Shown here in pieces: positions 1-9,316 of a stretch of DNA of 19,641 nucleotides. A program made the translations under genes and the position numbers. The stretch is taken from contig NZ_ALCA01000108.1 of the NCBI RefSeq assembly GCF_000278725.1, positions 1-19,641 on the forward strand, given 5' to 3'. The notes below the pieces were generated by a model. It was not told the DNA's origin. It did not search any database and saw only the letters and a program-made list of their open reading frames with translations. Origin of the DNA: Actinomyces sp. ICM47 (GTDB taxonomy: Bacteria; Actinomycetota; Actinomycetes; Actinomycetales; Actinomycetaceae). Position 1 is the first letter of the stretch, and the number at the start of each line of letters is the position of its first letter.

Positions 1-1944
1 ATGCCCGCGTGGGGGAGCGGCCCCGATTGGGGTTCCGCGAGTCCTGCGCCTCGTTCGTCCGAGGCCTCTCAGGAACCCGCGCAGCACGCGCCGGGGGAGC
101 GACTCTCAGGGGGGCGCGGCGAGCGCCCCGTAGGTGATCGAGCTGAGCACCCCGCGAACGAGCGGTCCGCTCGCGAGCGCGGCGAGCGGTCCTCAAGCGA
201 CCAGCACGAGTGGGGTCGCAGCGAGCGCTACGATCAGCAGGGTGGCGCACGCCAGGGCGAACGCGCTCCGGCGCAGCATTCGGGCGGCCAGGCGACGCGC
301 CAGCAGGGCCGTCCTGAGGTCCCCGAAGGCCGCGAGGCCCCCGCGCAGCGCCCCGCCCAGCCGCGACCCGACGCGCGCAGTCACGAACCGGTGCGCCGGG
401 AAGCTCACGACCAGGAGCGAGCGCACCGCGACACTTCGGCCTCCCTGACCCCCGGAGGCCGCGAGGCCGACATGCTGCGCGGACGATGGAACGAGGTCGT
501 CGAACGACTGTCCTCGATCAGCCGCGTCACCTGGTCGATGGTCGGCGGCAACGCGCAGCTCGGAGCCGTGGATGGCTCCGCCGTGGTGCTGCTATTTCCC
601 GTCGAGGCCATGGTTAACGCATTCTCGCGCGGCTCCCGCGCTGCTGACGTCGAGAAGGCCGTCCGCGAGGTCACCGGTCTGACCGTTACCGTGTCCGCGC
701 AGGTGGGGCAGGCCTCGGGTGGCCCGGCAACGACGGGTCCGTCGGCGCAGGCATCGCGCTCGGGCGGTCAACCGCGTCAGCCCCAGCGCGGAGGATGGGT
801 CTCGGAGCCGCCCCCTTTTGACGAGGCCGCCGCGCAGGCGGCATACCACGAGGACCCCGCGCCCGACAATGACGGCGGGTGGCCCGAACCCGCGCGAGCA
901 CCCGAACCTGCTCGCACGCACGAGCGCACGCCGGAACGTGCGCCGGAACGCACGCCGGAGGAGTCGGCCTGGCCGGCGACCGCGGCGGTGATCCCCCTGC
1001 GCCGAGAGACACCGCGCGCAGAAGAACAACACTGGCAGGACGCGCCCGACACGTTTGGTGAACCCGCCTCGTACGAGAGCGCGTCAACGCACGAGAAGCC
1101 TGCTGCGCCCGAGCGACCAGCGTTGCCCGAGAGAGCCGCCCGAGCCCTCGCCCAGGCGAGTGCGAAGGCCCCCACCCGCGACGAACACCCGAGTGCCACG
1201 ACGACAGCACCGGTCGCGCCACGCAAGCACTCCTTCACGGTCTTCACCTACCCTGGCGACCCGGACCCCGCTGACGAAGCGTCGGTCGCACCCGCGCAGG
1301 CTGACAGCGCGGCCCCGGCCTCGTCCCCCGTCTTTGACGATGCGCCCATCGAGTCCGCTGCCTACGCGTCGGCCACGCCGACGGGGTGGGGCGACCCGGC
1401 TGCGACCCCCGGAGGCGCGCCCGTCTCCTTCGACGACGGCGCGGATCAGTGGACGCCGCCGGAGGAACCGACGCACAGCGCTACCCCGACCTCGCAAGAC
1501 ACTGCCCAACAGGAGGTATCCCCGCAGGAATGGGCGGCGCAGGGAGCCGACGCGTCAGGGTGGGCGTCGCAGGACTGGTCACCGCAGGCCCCGCAGGAAC
1601 CCGCTGAGCAGGCCGCTGCCCCGCAGCCCCCCTCGTGGCTGGCAGCCGCGCCCGAGCCGATGCGCCCGGCTGCCCCGGATTCTCAGGTTGCCGACGCCGA
1701 CGTGCCCGCCCAAGCGAGTCCCGGTAACCCCCTCACCGGCCGCGCCGCCGCCGAGGCCGCCCTGCGCGAGAAGGCCCAGTGCGAAGCCACCGTCGCCTCG
1801 ACCCGCACTCACGCGGCCGACGACGACAGCGCCAGCATCGACGACGAAAACATTGAACACTCGCAGACGATCGGCCTGGCTGCGGTCCTGGAGATCCTCG
1901 GCGGACGGGTCATCGAAGAGAAGATGACCGAGGGAGGATACTGA
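1..1944 (+). CDS. dnaX: DNA polymerase III subunit gamma/tau, C-terminal part (5' end outside the window)
   Basis: Clamp-loader subunit that couples polymerase cores to clamp loading at the replication fork. The N-terminal AAA+ ATPase is not in the window; the frame is open from base 1, so the ATG there is probably internal. Visible parts are a charged, disordered linker rich in Arg, Glu, Gln and Pro (residues 1-155), a compact domain at about 157-237 beginning [10 protein letters not shown] that matches the collar/domain III-IV part of actinobacterial DnaX, a long Ala/Pro/Glu/Ser-rich disordered stretch (about 240-615) with [18 protein letters not shown] repeats near 300-320, and a short ordered tail around 624-642 containing [11 protein letters not shown], typical of actinobacterial DnaX ends. 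The stop lies one base before recR, a common pairing. The identification rests on the compact domain, the tail and the recR neighbour. Confidence 0.85.
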   Translation: MPAWGSGPDWGSASPAPRSSEASQEPAQHAPGERLSGGRGERPVGDRAEHPANERSARERGERSSSDQHEWGRSERYDQQGGARQGERAPAQHSGGQATRQQGRPEVPEGREAPAQRPAQPRPDARSHEPVRREAHDQERAHRDTSASLTPGGREADMLRGRWNEVVERLSSISRVTWSMVGGNAQLGAVDGSAVVLLFPVEAMVNAFSRGSRAADVEKAVREVTGLTVTVSAQVGQASGGPATTGPSAQASRSGGQPRQPQRGGWVSEPPPFDEAAAQAAYHEDPAPDNDGGWPEPARAPEPARTHERTPERAPERTPEESAWPATAAVIPLRRETPRAEEQHWQDAPDTFGEPASYESASTHEKPAAPERPALPERAARALAQASAKAPTRDEHPSATTTAPVAPRKHSFTVFTYPGDPDPADEASVAPAQADSAAPASSPVFDDAPIESAAYASATPTGWGDPAATPGGAPVSFDDGADQWTPPEEPTHSATPTSQDTAQQEVSPQEWAAQGADASGWASQDWSPQAPQEPAEQAAAPQPPSWLAAAPEPMRPAAPDSQVADADVPAQASPGNPLTGRAAAEAALREKAQCEATVASTRTHAADDDSASIDDENIEHSQTIGLAAVLEILGGRVIEEKMTEGGY

Positions 1945-1945
1945 C

Positions 1946-2539
1946 ATGTACGACGGTGCCCTGGCCGACCTCATCGACCAGTTCGGACAACTGCCCGGCA
2001 TCGGCCCGAAGTCCGCGCAGCGCATGGCCATGCACGTCCTGGACGCGGAGCCCGATGAGGTCGCGCGCCTCGTTGACGCGATCAACGCCGTGCGCGGGCG
2101 CGTGCGCCACTGCGACATATGCGGCAATCTCACGGAAGAGGACCAGTGCTCCATCTGCCGCGACGCGCGCCGCGACCCCAGCGCGATCTGCGTCGTCCAG
2201 GAACCGAAGGACATCCAGGCGATCGAGGGAGCACGCGTCTTCCGCGGGCGCTACCACGTCCTCGGAGGCGTCATCGACCCGATCCACGGGGTGGGGCCGG
2301 ACCAGCTGAACATCGCCTCGCTCATGAGCCGCCTCGCCGACGGGACGGTCACCGAGGTCATCCTGGCGACCAACCCGAACGTCGAGGGCGAGGCGACGGC
2401 CGCCTACCTCGCGCGCATGCTCTCCACGATGGGCGTCGAGACCTCGCGCCTGGCGATGGGCCTGCCCATGGGCGGCGACCTGGAGTACGCGGACTCGGTG
2501 ACGCTGGGCCGCGCGCTTGAGGGGCGTCGCCGCCTCTGA
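1946..2539 (+). CDS. recR: Recombination mediator protein RecR
   Basis: RecR works with RecO (and RecF) to load RecA onto SSB-coated single-stranded DNA at gaps, in the cytoplasm. The 197-residue length is normal for the family. In order it shows a helix-hairpin-helix [11 protein letters not shown] (16-26), a four-cysteine zinc finger (C56, C59, C68, C71), and a Toprim domain beginning with [10 protein letters not shown] (about 80), containing [12 protein letters not shown] and ending with the conserved [12 protein letters not shown]. The ATG follows the dnaX stop by one base, so translation is probably coupled; the upstream GAGGGAGG gives a ribosome site. In many actinobacteria a ybaB-family gene lies between dnaX and recR; it is absent here. 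Certain by motif content. Confidence 0.97.
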   Translation: MYDGALADLIDQFGQLPGIGPKSAQRMAMHVLDAEPDEVARLVDAINAVRGRVRHCDICGNLTEEDQCSICRDARRDPSAICVVQEPKDIQAIEGARVFRGRYHVLGGVIDPIHGVGPDQLNIASLMSRLADGTVTEVILATNPNVEGEATAAYLARMLSTMGVETSRLAMGLPMGGDLEYADSVTLGRALEGRRRL

Positions 2540-2548
2540 TCCGTTGTC

Positions 2549-2557
2549 GACGAGGCC
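2549..2557 (+). repeat. Lone left arm of the GACGAGGCC palindromic element, downstream of recR
   Basis: GACGAGGCC followed by GGAGCTGCCTC resembles the left ends of the paired elements at 4759 and 14806. No matching GGCCTCGTC arm is found before the response regulator, so this is at most a decayed or partial copy. The 195-base gap to the regulator also holds a GC-rich run and a possible -10 (CACAAT, 2695-2700). Confidence 0.35.
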
Positions 2558-2694
2558 GGAGCTGCCTCACGCTCACGCTGCGCGCAGGGGGGAGCAGTCT
2601 CCCGGGCGACGGAGCGCAGCGCAGCGATGCCCGTGACCTGCCCTGTTTGTCGCCTCCCAGGCCGTGTGTTCTGCTCACGGTGACGCACGTGTGA

Positions 2695-2732
2695 CACAAT
2701 CGTAGGTACCGCGCTGCGAGAAGACGAGGAGG
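2695..2732 (+). promoter_or_regulatory. Possible -10 box and the ribosome site of the two-component operon
   Basis: CACAAT (2695-2700) is a plausible -10; no good -35 is seen. GAGGAGG (2726-2732) is a strong Shine-Dalgarno sequence, but it ends only two bases before the first ATG (2735). The second ATG (2738, five-base gap) or the GTG at 2741 (eight-base gap) is better spaced, so the true start may be one or two codons downstream. Confidence 0.4.
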
Positions 2733-2734
2733 CC

Positions 2735-3445
2735 ATGATGGTGACCCAGGCGAATGGCGGGGTGCCCCGTGTGCTCGTTGTTGACGACGAGGCGATGCTG
2801 GCGGACTTGCTCGCGCAGGCCCTGCGGCACGAGGGTTGGGAGACGGCCACGGCTAAGGACGGGCTGGATGCGCTGGCGAAGGCGTCGAGCTTCCACCCGG
2901 ACATCGTGATCCTGGACGTACAGATGCCGCGCATGGACGGACTGGAGACGCTGGCGCGTCTGCGCGCTCGTGATCCGGAGCTGCCGGTCCTCTTCCTCAC
3001 TGCGCGTGACGCGGTCGCTGATCGCGTGCAGGGGTTGCGCGCTGGCGCGGACGACTACGTGACGAAGCCCTTCGACTTGGACGAGGTGGCTGCCCGCGTG
3101 GAGGCCCTGCTGCGCCGCGCGGGACGCACCCAGCAGACGGTGTCAGCGGTGCTGCAGGTCGCGGACTTGACCCTGGATGTGGACTCCCATGACGTGCGTC
3201 GCGGCGGGGAAGAGATCACGTTAACGAACACTGAGTTCGAATTGCTCCGGTATCTGATGGAAAACGTTGGAATTCTCCTATCGAAGCAGAAGATCCTGGA
3301 TGCCGTGTGGAGCTACGACTTCGGCGGCCAGGTGAACGTCGTCGAACTCTACATCTCCTACCTGCGTAAGAAGATTGACGCGGATCGCCCGGCCCTCATT
3401 CGCACGGTTCGAGGTGCCGGCTACATCCTGCGGGAACCCCAGTGA
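2735..3445 (+). CDS. OmpR/PhoB-family response regulator (TrcR-like)
   Basis: DNA-binding half of a two-component system. Residues 12-125 form the receiver: acidic pair D17-D18, phospho-acceptor D61 in VILDVQMPRMDG, switch T89 in LFLTARD, and K111 in YVTKPF. Residues about 140-235 are a winged-helix domain with the usual features LTNTEFELLRYLM, VWSYDFGG and VELYISYLRKKID, ending RTVRGAGYILR. Length (236) is standard. It overlaps the sensor kinase gene by four bases (GTGA), so the two are co-translated. The receiver (ARDAVADRV, GADDYVTKPF) is most like TrcR-type regulators of actinobacteria; that subfamily placement is from memory. The targets cannot be told from the window. The start could be ATG 2738 or GTG 2741 by Shine-Dalgarno spacing. 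Confidence 0.95.
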   Translation: MMVTQANGGVPRVLVVDDEAMLADLLAQALRHEGWETATAKDGLDALAKASSFHPDIVILDVQMPRMDGLETLARLRARDPELPVLFLTARDAVADRVQGLRAGADDYVTKPFDLDEVAARVEALLRRAGRTQQTVSAVLQVADLTLDVDSHDVRRGGEEITLTNTEFELLRYLMENVGILLSKQKILDAVWSYDFGGQVNVVELYISYLRKKIDADRPALIRTVRGAGYILREPQ

Positions 3446-5070
3446 CGAGGCGTCCTTCCTTGGCCGGGCGGCTGTCGCGCGCGCTCGCCGCGTGCGTTGC
3501 GCTCGCGCTCATTGTCATGGTGGTGGCGTCCACGCTGGTCATGCGCTCCTGGATGCTGGCCAATATGGACTCCGAACTGCATCGTCTCTCGCAGCGCGCC
3601 GGTGAGCGCCTGGACGTCGAGGATGCGCCGGACGACGAGGTGGATACGGACGATGATTCCAACGAGGAATCCGACGACGATTCCGACGACGATTCCGACG
3701 ATGACGGTGCCCGCACGACCCTGCAGTCGAGCGGCCGCGCTCCTCGTCCCGGCGGGCCGCTAGTTCCTGGTGGGCCTAAGGGACACGGGTTCGGCGGCGC
3801 CGGCATCGCCGAGGGCACCCTTCAGTACGTGAGCGAGGACGGCGAGGCGGCCGGCGCGGTCGTTTCGAACTTTTCGGTGACCTACCTGAATGCGCCGGCT
3901 CTGGCGATTCTGGCTGCTGTCCCCGCGGATGGGGGTATGCACACCGTGCGCCTGAAGGGAATGGGAACGTTCCGTGTGACCGCGCGCGTGGTCGAGGGGA
4001 AGACCGTGCTCGTCGGCATCCCGATGGACAGCATTGATGATGTGGTCTTGATGCTCGTCGGGGTTGAGATAGGTCTGTCCCTCGTCGTCGCGATTGCGGC
4101 TGGGTTCGCAGGGCGCGCGTGGGTGCGCCGCGAGCTGCGCCCGCTCGGCGTCGTGCGTGCGGCGGCTGCGGATATCGCGAGCCGTGACCTCGCCGATGAA
4201 TCGGGAAACTTGACGCGGGTCGGCGAGGAAACGACCGCCGGCCCCGTCGAGGTCGCGGATGTCGCGGGTGCCCTCAACTCGATGATCGACGCCGTCGAGG
4301 ACGGTATGGAACGCCGCGCCCGCAGCGAGGCGAAGGTCCGTCAGTTTGTCGCCGACGCCTCGCATGAGTTGCGTACGCCGCTCGCGTCGGTTCAGGGATA
4401 CGCGCAGCTCGCGCGCCGCGATATTGGCGAGGCTTCCCGCACTCAGGCGCTCGAGCGCATCTCTTCGGAGGGGGCGCGCATGGCCTCCCTCGTGGAGGAG
4501 ATGCTGACGCTCGCTCGACTGGACGGCAACCGAGCTCTCACGTGTGATCGCGTCGACGTCATCCCCGTGATTCTGGACGCTCTGTCCGACGCGCACGTGG
4601 TCGCCCCCGACCATGCGTGGGAGCTCGGGGAAGCTGTGGATGCCCCAGTCCTCGGCGACGAGTCCGCCCTGCGTCAGATCCTCACGAACCTCCTGGCCAA
4701 CGCTCGTGTCCACACGCCCGCGGGCACGCGCGTCGTCGTCTCTGTCCTCCGGAGCAGGGACGAGGCCGTGGCCGCCTCCGCTGCTCCCCGCGGTCCCGCG
4801 AAGGGAGGGGGGAGTGCGACGGGTGCCCAGGCCTCGTCGATGATCACGATCCGTGTGGCCGATGACGGGCCCGGCATCCCGGCTGACATTCGCGACCGTG
4901 TGTTCGACCGTTTCGTGCGCGGTGACTCCTCGCGCACGCGCGACGGGCGCGGCTCGTCGGGTTTGGGCATGTCGATTGTCGAGTCCTTGGCGCGCGCCAT
5001 GGGCGGGTCGGTGCGGCTGGTTGACAGCGAGAAGGGAACTGTCATCGACGTGACACTGCCCGCGGCGTAA
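3442..5070 (+). CDS. Two-component sensor histidine kinase with very acidic sensor loop (TrcS-like)
   Basis: Membrane sensor that autophosphorylates and passes phosphate to the regulator just upstream. GTG start inside the regulator's stop. Order: basic N-terminus, TM1 (about 14-34), extracytoplasmic domain (35-200), TM2 (201-224), HAMP (225-290), dimerisation/phospho-acceptor helix with H308 in DASHELRTPL, then an HATPase domain with N-box (RQILTNLLANARVHTP), G1 (DDGPGIP), F-region (DRFVRGD) and G2 (GSSGLGMSIV). Two oddities. The sensor loop carries a run of Asp/Glu/Ser at 58-88 (DDDS repeats), suggesting metal or cationic-peptide contact. The ATPase domain has about 25 extra low-complexity residues at 440-466, between N-box and G1, encoded exactly by an inverted-repeat element. 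Kinase function is secure; the signal is unknown. Confidence 0.95.
   Translation: MTRRPSLAGRLSRALAACVALALIVMVVASTLVMRSWMLANMDSELHRLSQRAGERLDVEDAPDDEVDTDDDSNEESDDDSDDDSDDDGARTTLQSSGRAPRPGGPLVPGGPKGHGFGGAGIAEGTLQYVSEDGEAAGAVVSNFSVTYLNAPALAILAAVPADGGMHTVRLKGMGTFRVTARVVEGKTVLVGIPMDSIDDVVLMLVGVEIGLSLVVAIAAGFAGRAWVRRELRPLGVVRAAAADIASRDLADESGNLTRVGEETTAGPVEVADVAGALNSMIDAVEDGMERRARSEAKVRQFVADASHELRTPLASVQGYAQLARRDIGEASRTQALERISSEGARMASLVEEMLTLARLDGNRALTCDRVDVIPVILDALSDAHVVAPDHAWELGEAVDAPVLGDESALRQILTNLLANARVHTPAGTRVVVSVLRSRDEAVAASAAPRGPAKGGGSATGAQASSMITIRVADDGPGIPADIRDRVFDRFVRGDSSRTRDGRGSSGLGMSIVESLARAMGGSVRLVDSEKGTVIDVTLPAA
4759..4838. repeat. Inverted-repeat element inside the kinase gene (GACGAGGCC / GGCCTCGTC)
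   Basis: Perfect 9-base arms, GACGAGGCC (4759-4767) and GGCCTCGTC (4830-4838), enclose 62 bases. The left arm is read as Asp-Glu-Ala (440-442) and the right arm falls in Gln-Ala-Ser-Ser (463-466). The encoded stretch is Ala/Gly-rich and lies where related kinases have only a short strand connection. The same arms and the same frame recur in the acetyltransferase and permease genes. Confidence 0.55.
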
Positions 5071-5075
5071 AGTGA

Positions 5076-5118
5076 GCACGAGTGGGTGTGTACCGCCCGG
5101 CGTGCCCCGGCCTCGTGC
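5076..5118. terminator. Possible hairpin downstream of the kinase gene
   Basis: GCACGAG (5076-5082) can pair with CTCGTGC (5112-5118) across a 29-base loop. The right side includes GGCCTCGTG, so it may be a degenerate copy of the recurrent palindromic element. There is no T-run, so a role in termination is only a guess. Confidence 0.3.
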
Positions 5119-5242
5119 CGCTTTCTGAGGTCCCGCGAGACGGAATCGGACCACCTGACTGGCCCCGACCTCGTCCATTGTGTGTCCCCGCTCGCAGTCG
5201 CGCGTTCAATGTCACCCCCGTTTACCCGTTCATATACCGGAA

Positions 5243-5257
5243 GTTCCCAGCGGGAAC
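5243..5257. promoter_or_regulatory. Palindrome GTTCCC-AGC-GGGAAC upstream of ask
   Basis: Perfect 6-base arms with a 3-base centre, 18 bases before the best -35 box of ask. It could be an activator or repressor site; it does not fit the actinobacterial LexA consensus as I know it. Confidence 0.35.
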
Positions 5258-5274
5258 GCGCGAGCACCGTAGGA

Positions 5275-5304
5275 TTGACACGGTGGCGTGCGCCACCCGA
5301 ATAC
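5275..5304 (+). promoter_or_regulatory. Promoter of ask with a palindromic operator in its spacer
   Basis: A perfect consensus -35, TTGACA (5275-5280), is followed 18 bases on by GAATAC (5299-5304), a weak -10. The spacer is filled by the perfect inverted repeat GGTGGCG-TG-CGCCACC (5282-5297). A palindrome in this place is the classical position for a repressor, or for a MerR-type regulator acting on a long spacer. The -10 is the uncertain part. Confidence 0.5.
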
Positions 5305-5341
5305 GTGCAGACCTGCATATACCGACAGAAATGAGGGTCCA

Positions 5342-7850
<2,509 letters not shown>

Positions 7851-7861
7851 ATGCTCGACCT

Positions 7862-7876
7862 CTCGACGGTGTCGAG
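7862..7876. terminator. Short hairpin after asd
   Basis: CTCGAC-GGT-GTCGAG, a 6-base stem with a 3-base loop 11 bases after the asd stop; a second CTCGAC (7854-7859) could pair instead. No T-run follows, so it is a weak terminator candidate. Confidence 0.35.
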
Positions 7877-8027
7877 TACGAACTAGTTGCGTGAACGCGC
7901 GGCGGCCCTGACGGGCTGCCGTGCGTTTGCGTTGCGTGGCTGCTTGTGGTGACGCTGGTGTTGCGGGCGCCGTCGGGTCCGGCCGCCCGCGAGATCGCCG
8001 CACGCGAGCTTCGCTCGGAGCGGTCGA

Positions 8028-8170
8028 TCTCGAAGCCCGCCCGTGCCCTCCGGACCCTCCGGCGCCCTCCACAACAGTGGCGCATGGTGGCTGATCGGTG
8101 GCTGGGCGCGTCGTCTCAAAGCCCGGCCAGGCCCTGCCGCTGCCCTCCGGCACCCTCCACACCGGCGGCG
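8028..8170. repeat. Two degenerate direct copies of a ~55-base GC-rich sequence in a gene-free stretch
   Basis: 8028-8082 and 8114-8170 share TCTC(G/A)AAGCCCG(C/G)CC, GCCCTCCGG and CCCTCCACA in the same order, offset by about 86 bases. The whole stretch 7877-8194 has no gene I can support: frames crossing it have Arg/Ala-rich, repeat-like translations and no ribosome sites. The copies may be remains of a dispersed repeat or of a broken gene. Confidence 0.4.
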
Positions 8171-8194
8171 TCGTTGCACCCTTGCCTGCGTGCG

Positions 8195-8293
8195 CGGATA
8201 GGTTGTTACTTCACGGATAGGTTATGAGCATCCGGATAGCTTATTAACCTATCCACATCGTCATAACCTATCCGCGTGGCGGTAACCTATCCG
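8195..8293. repeat. Symmetric array: three CGGATAGGTT and three inverted copies on a 19-base period
   Basis: Forward copies of CGGATAGGTT begin at 8195, 8214 and 8233 (the third has GC for GG), exactly 19 apart. Inverted copies TAACCTATCC(G) begin at 8245, 8264 and 8283, again exactly 19 apart (the first ends in A). All three pairs are centred on base 8244, and the central pair forms a near-perfect 21-base palindrome (8234-8254). Spacers are 7-9 bases and unrelated. Three copies of GCATCC (8294-8311) follow. It lies between asd and the tRNA gene's terminator. Iteron-like protein-binding array or nested hairpin; function unknown. Confidence 0.8.
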
Positions 8294-8320
8294 CATCCGC
8301 ATCCGCATCCGCCGCGGGGC

Positions 8321-8352
8321 ATAACAAAACCGCCCGGCGCGCGGCCAGGCGG
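8321..8352 (-). terminator. Intrinsic terminator of the tRNA-Gly gene
   Basis: On the minus strand CCGCCTGG (8352-8345) pairs with CCGGGCGG (8337-8330), including one G-T pair, around loop CCGCGCG and is followed by TTTTGTTAT. It begins seven bases after the tRNA 3' end. Confidence 0.75.
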
Positions 8353-8359
8353 AAAACGG

Positions 8360-8430
8360 AGCGGGCGACGGGAATCGAACCCGCCTCTGAAGCTTGGGAA
8401 GCTTCCATTCTACCGATGAACTACGCCCGC
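8360..8430 (-). tRNA. tRNA-Gly, anticodon CCC
   Basis: A 71-base cloverleaf fits on the minus strand: acceptor GCGGGCG pairs perfectly with CGCCCGC, discriminator T as usual for glycine tRNAs; D stem GTTC/GAAT with loop ATCGGTA; anticodon stem GAAGC/GCTTC with loop TTCCCAA, reading CCC; 4-base variable loop; T arm GCGGG-TTCGATT-CCCGT. The 3' CCA is not encoded (the next bases are CCG). It should read GGG codons. It has its own promoter and terminator. Confidence 0.95.
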
Positions 8431-8461
8431 AATTCATCGTCCCGAAGGAATCGACCTGTCG

Positions 8462-8491
8462 ATCATAGCGTCACGATGGACGGGCACGCAA
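8462..8491 (-). promoter_or_regulatory. Promoter of the tRNA-Gly gene
   Basis: On the minus strand TTGCGT (8491-8486) and TATGAT (8467-8462) are 18 bases apart, both close to the sigma-A-type consensus. Transcription would start about 25 bases before the mature tRNA 5' end. Confidence 0.6.
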
Positions 8492-8733
8492 CCGGCGTCT
8501 CGCACACAGTGCTGCGCTCGCGACGCTGTGGGTTGCGCGATGGCGGTTGTCGCGCTGCTCTCGGCAACAAGGCCGCATCCGCCCATGCGCGCACGCCGAT
8601 CCAGCGCGGAGACGGCAGCGCTCACCGCTCCTGCCGCAGCTCACGCCTCGCGGTCCGCTCCGAGACGCTTCCGGTTCTGTTGCGTGTGTCGACCGCGGAT
8701 ACACTGAGGATCGCTTGACCGATTGGAGGACCC
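8492..8733. other. Gene-free stretch before the Nudix gene
   Basis: No gene supported. It contains an imperfect hairpin, CACAGTG... against ...CGCTGTG (about 8505-8530), and near its end TACACT (8700-8705), a fair -10 for the Nudix gene. The -35 is unclear (TTCTGT or TTGCGT, at poor distances). GGAGG (8725-8729) is the ribosome site four bases before ATG 8734. Confidence 0.4.
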
Positions 8734-9153
8734 ATGCCTCGTCCCGTGGTGGCCGCAGCCATCGTCGATTCCCTGGAGCACCCGACCGTGCTGCTCGCGT
8801 GCTCGCGCGCGTACCCGCAGGAGCTACGCGGCCAGTTCGAGCTGCCCGGCGGCAAGATCGAAGAAGGTGAGGACGCGGCGGCGGCGCTCGAGCGTGAGAT
8901 TGCGGAGGAACTCGGCGCGCACCTGCGGGTGGGGGAGCGCGTCTGCCCGGACGGCGGCCTGTGGTGGCCGGTTCTGGGTGGGCGGGTCATGGGCGTGTGG
9001 CTCGCGGAGGTTGCGCCCAGTTCGCCGACTCCGCGCGCTGGTACCTCGCACCTGGAGGCGTGCTGGGTGCCGATCTCCGAGTTGGGGGACCTGCCCTGGA
9101 TCGTCGCGGACCTTCCTATTGTCGAGGCCGTGGCTGCGCGCTGCAGCCGGTGA
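8734..9153 (+). CDS. Nudix hydrolase, MutT-like (8-oxo-dGTP or (d)CTP diphosphatase)
   Basis: Cytosolic pyrophosphohydrolase that cleaves a nucleoside triphosphate to the monophosphate; the MutT type removes 8-oxo-dGTP before it is built into DNA. 139 residues, a single domain. The Nudix box is complete: G40-x5-E46-x7-R54-E55-I-A-E58-E59-L-G61-A62, with FELPGGKIEEGE leading in, as in MutT and NudG/CtfA relatives. ATG 8734 is chosen for GGAGG four bases upstream and the compact N-terminal strand RPVVAAAIV. It stands alone, with a tetR gene 163 bases downstream and a mutY gene 6 kb away. Substrate choice between 8-oxo-dGTP and modified cytidines cannot be settled from the sequence. Confidence 0.9.
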   Translation: MPRPVVAAAIVDSLEHPTVLLACSRAYPQELRGQFELPGGKIEEGEDAAAALEREIAEELGAHLRVGERVCPDGGLWWPVLGGRVMGVWLAEVAPSSPTPRAGTSHLEACWVPISELGDLPWIVADLPIVEAVAARCSR

Positions 9154-9261
9154 CACGTCGCGCGTCGGCGGGGAGTGGGTGGCCGACGTGAGTGCGCGTG
9201 AGCTGTGTTGGGTGCGCTGAGAGGGCGAGTGATAAAGCGTGCGTTGCTTCCGCGGCGTGGG

Positions 9262-9280
9262 AATGGTGCCCGCCACCATT
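9262..9280. promoter_or_regulatory. Probable TetR operator upstream of the tetR gene
   Basis: AATGGTG-CCCGC-CACCATT: perfect 7-base arms around five bases, 36 bases before the regulator's start. Its right end overlaps the first base of the -35 box TTGACG (9280-9285). Length, symmetry and place are those of an autoregulatory TetR-family site. Confidence 0.6.
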
Positions 9281-9310
9281 TGACGACACATGGGGACCGG
9301 ATGTCAGAAT
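9280..9310 (+). promoter_or_regulatory. Promoter for a leaderless tetR transcript
   Basis: TTGACG (9280-9285) and CAGAAT (9305-9310) are separated by 19 bases. The -10 ends six bases before ATG 9317, so transcription would begin at or next to the start codon. No Shine-Dalgarno sequence precedes that ATG, in agreement with a leaderless mRNA. Confidence 0.5.
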
Positions 9311-9316
9311 AAGCGC

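Noticed and set aside
820..828. GACGAGGCC in dnaX (also 9740-9748 in tetR)
   Set aside because: Single arms encoding Asp-Glu-Ala with preferred codons and no partner at a suitable distance; counted as chance. They show that some background of this word exists.
1273..1325. A further element copy in dnaX (GACGAAGCG ... GGCCTCGTC)
   Set aside because: The left arm has two mismatches and lies in an Ala/Pro/Ser-rich linker where such words are expected; too weak to count.
3760..5178. Long minus-strand open frame opposite the sensor kinase
   Set aside because: It is antisense to a gene with complete kinase motifs; long antisense frames are expected at this GC content, and its product is Arg/His-rich without domains.
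8195..8293. CRISPR array
   Set aside because: Units are only 10 bases with 9-base spacers and reverse orientation at the centre; no cas genes.
8416..8718. Plus-strand open frame overlapping the tRNA gene and the gap before the Nudix gene
   Set aside because: Begins inside the tRNA complement, Arg/Ser-rich, no ribosome site.
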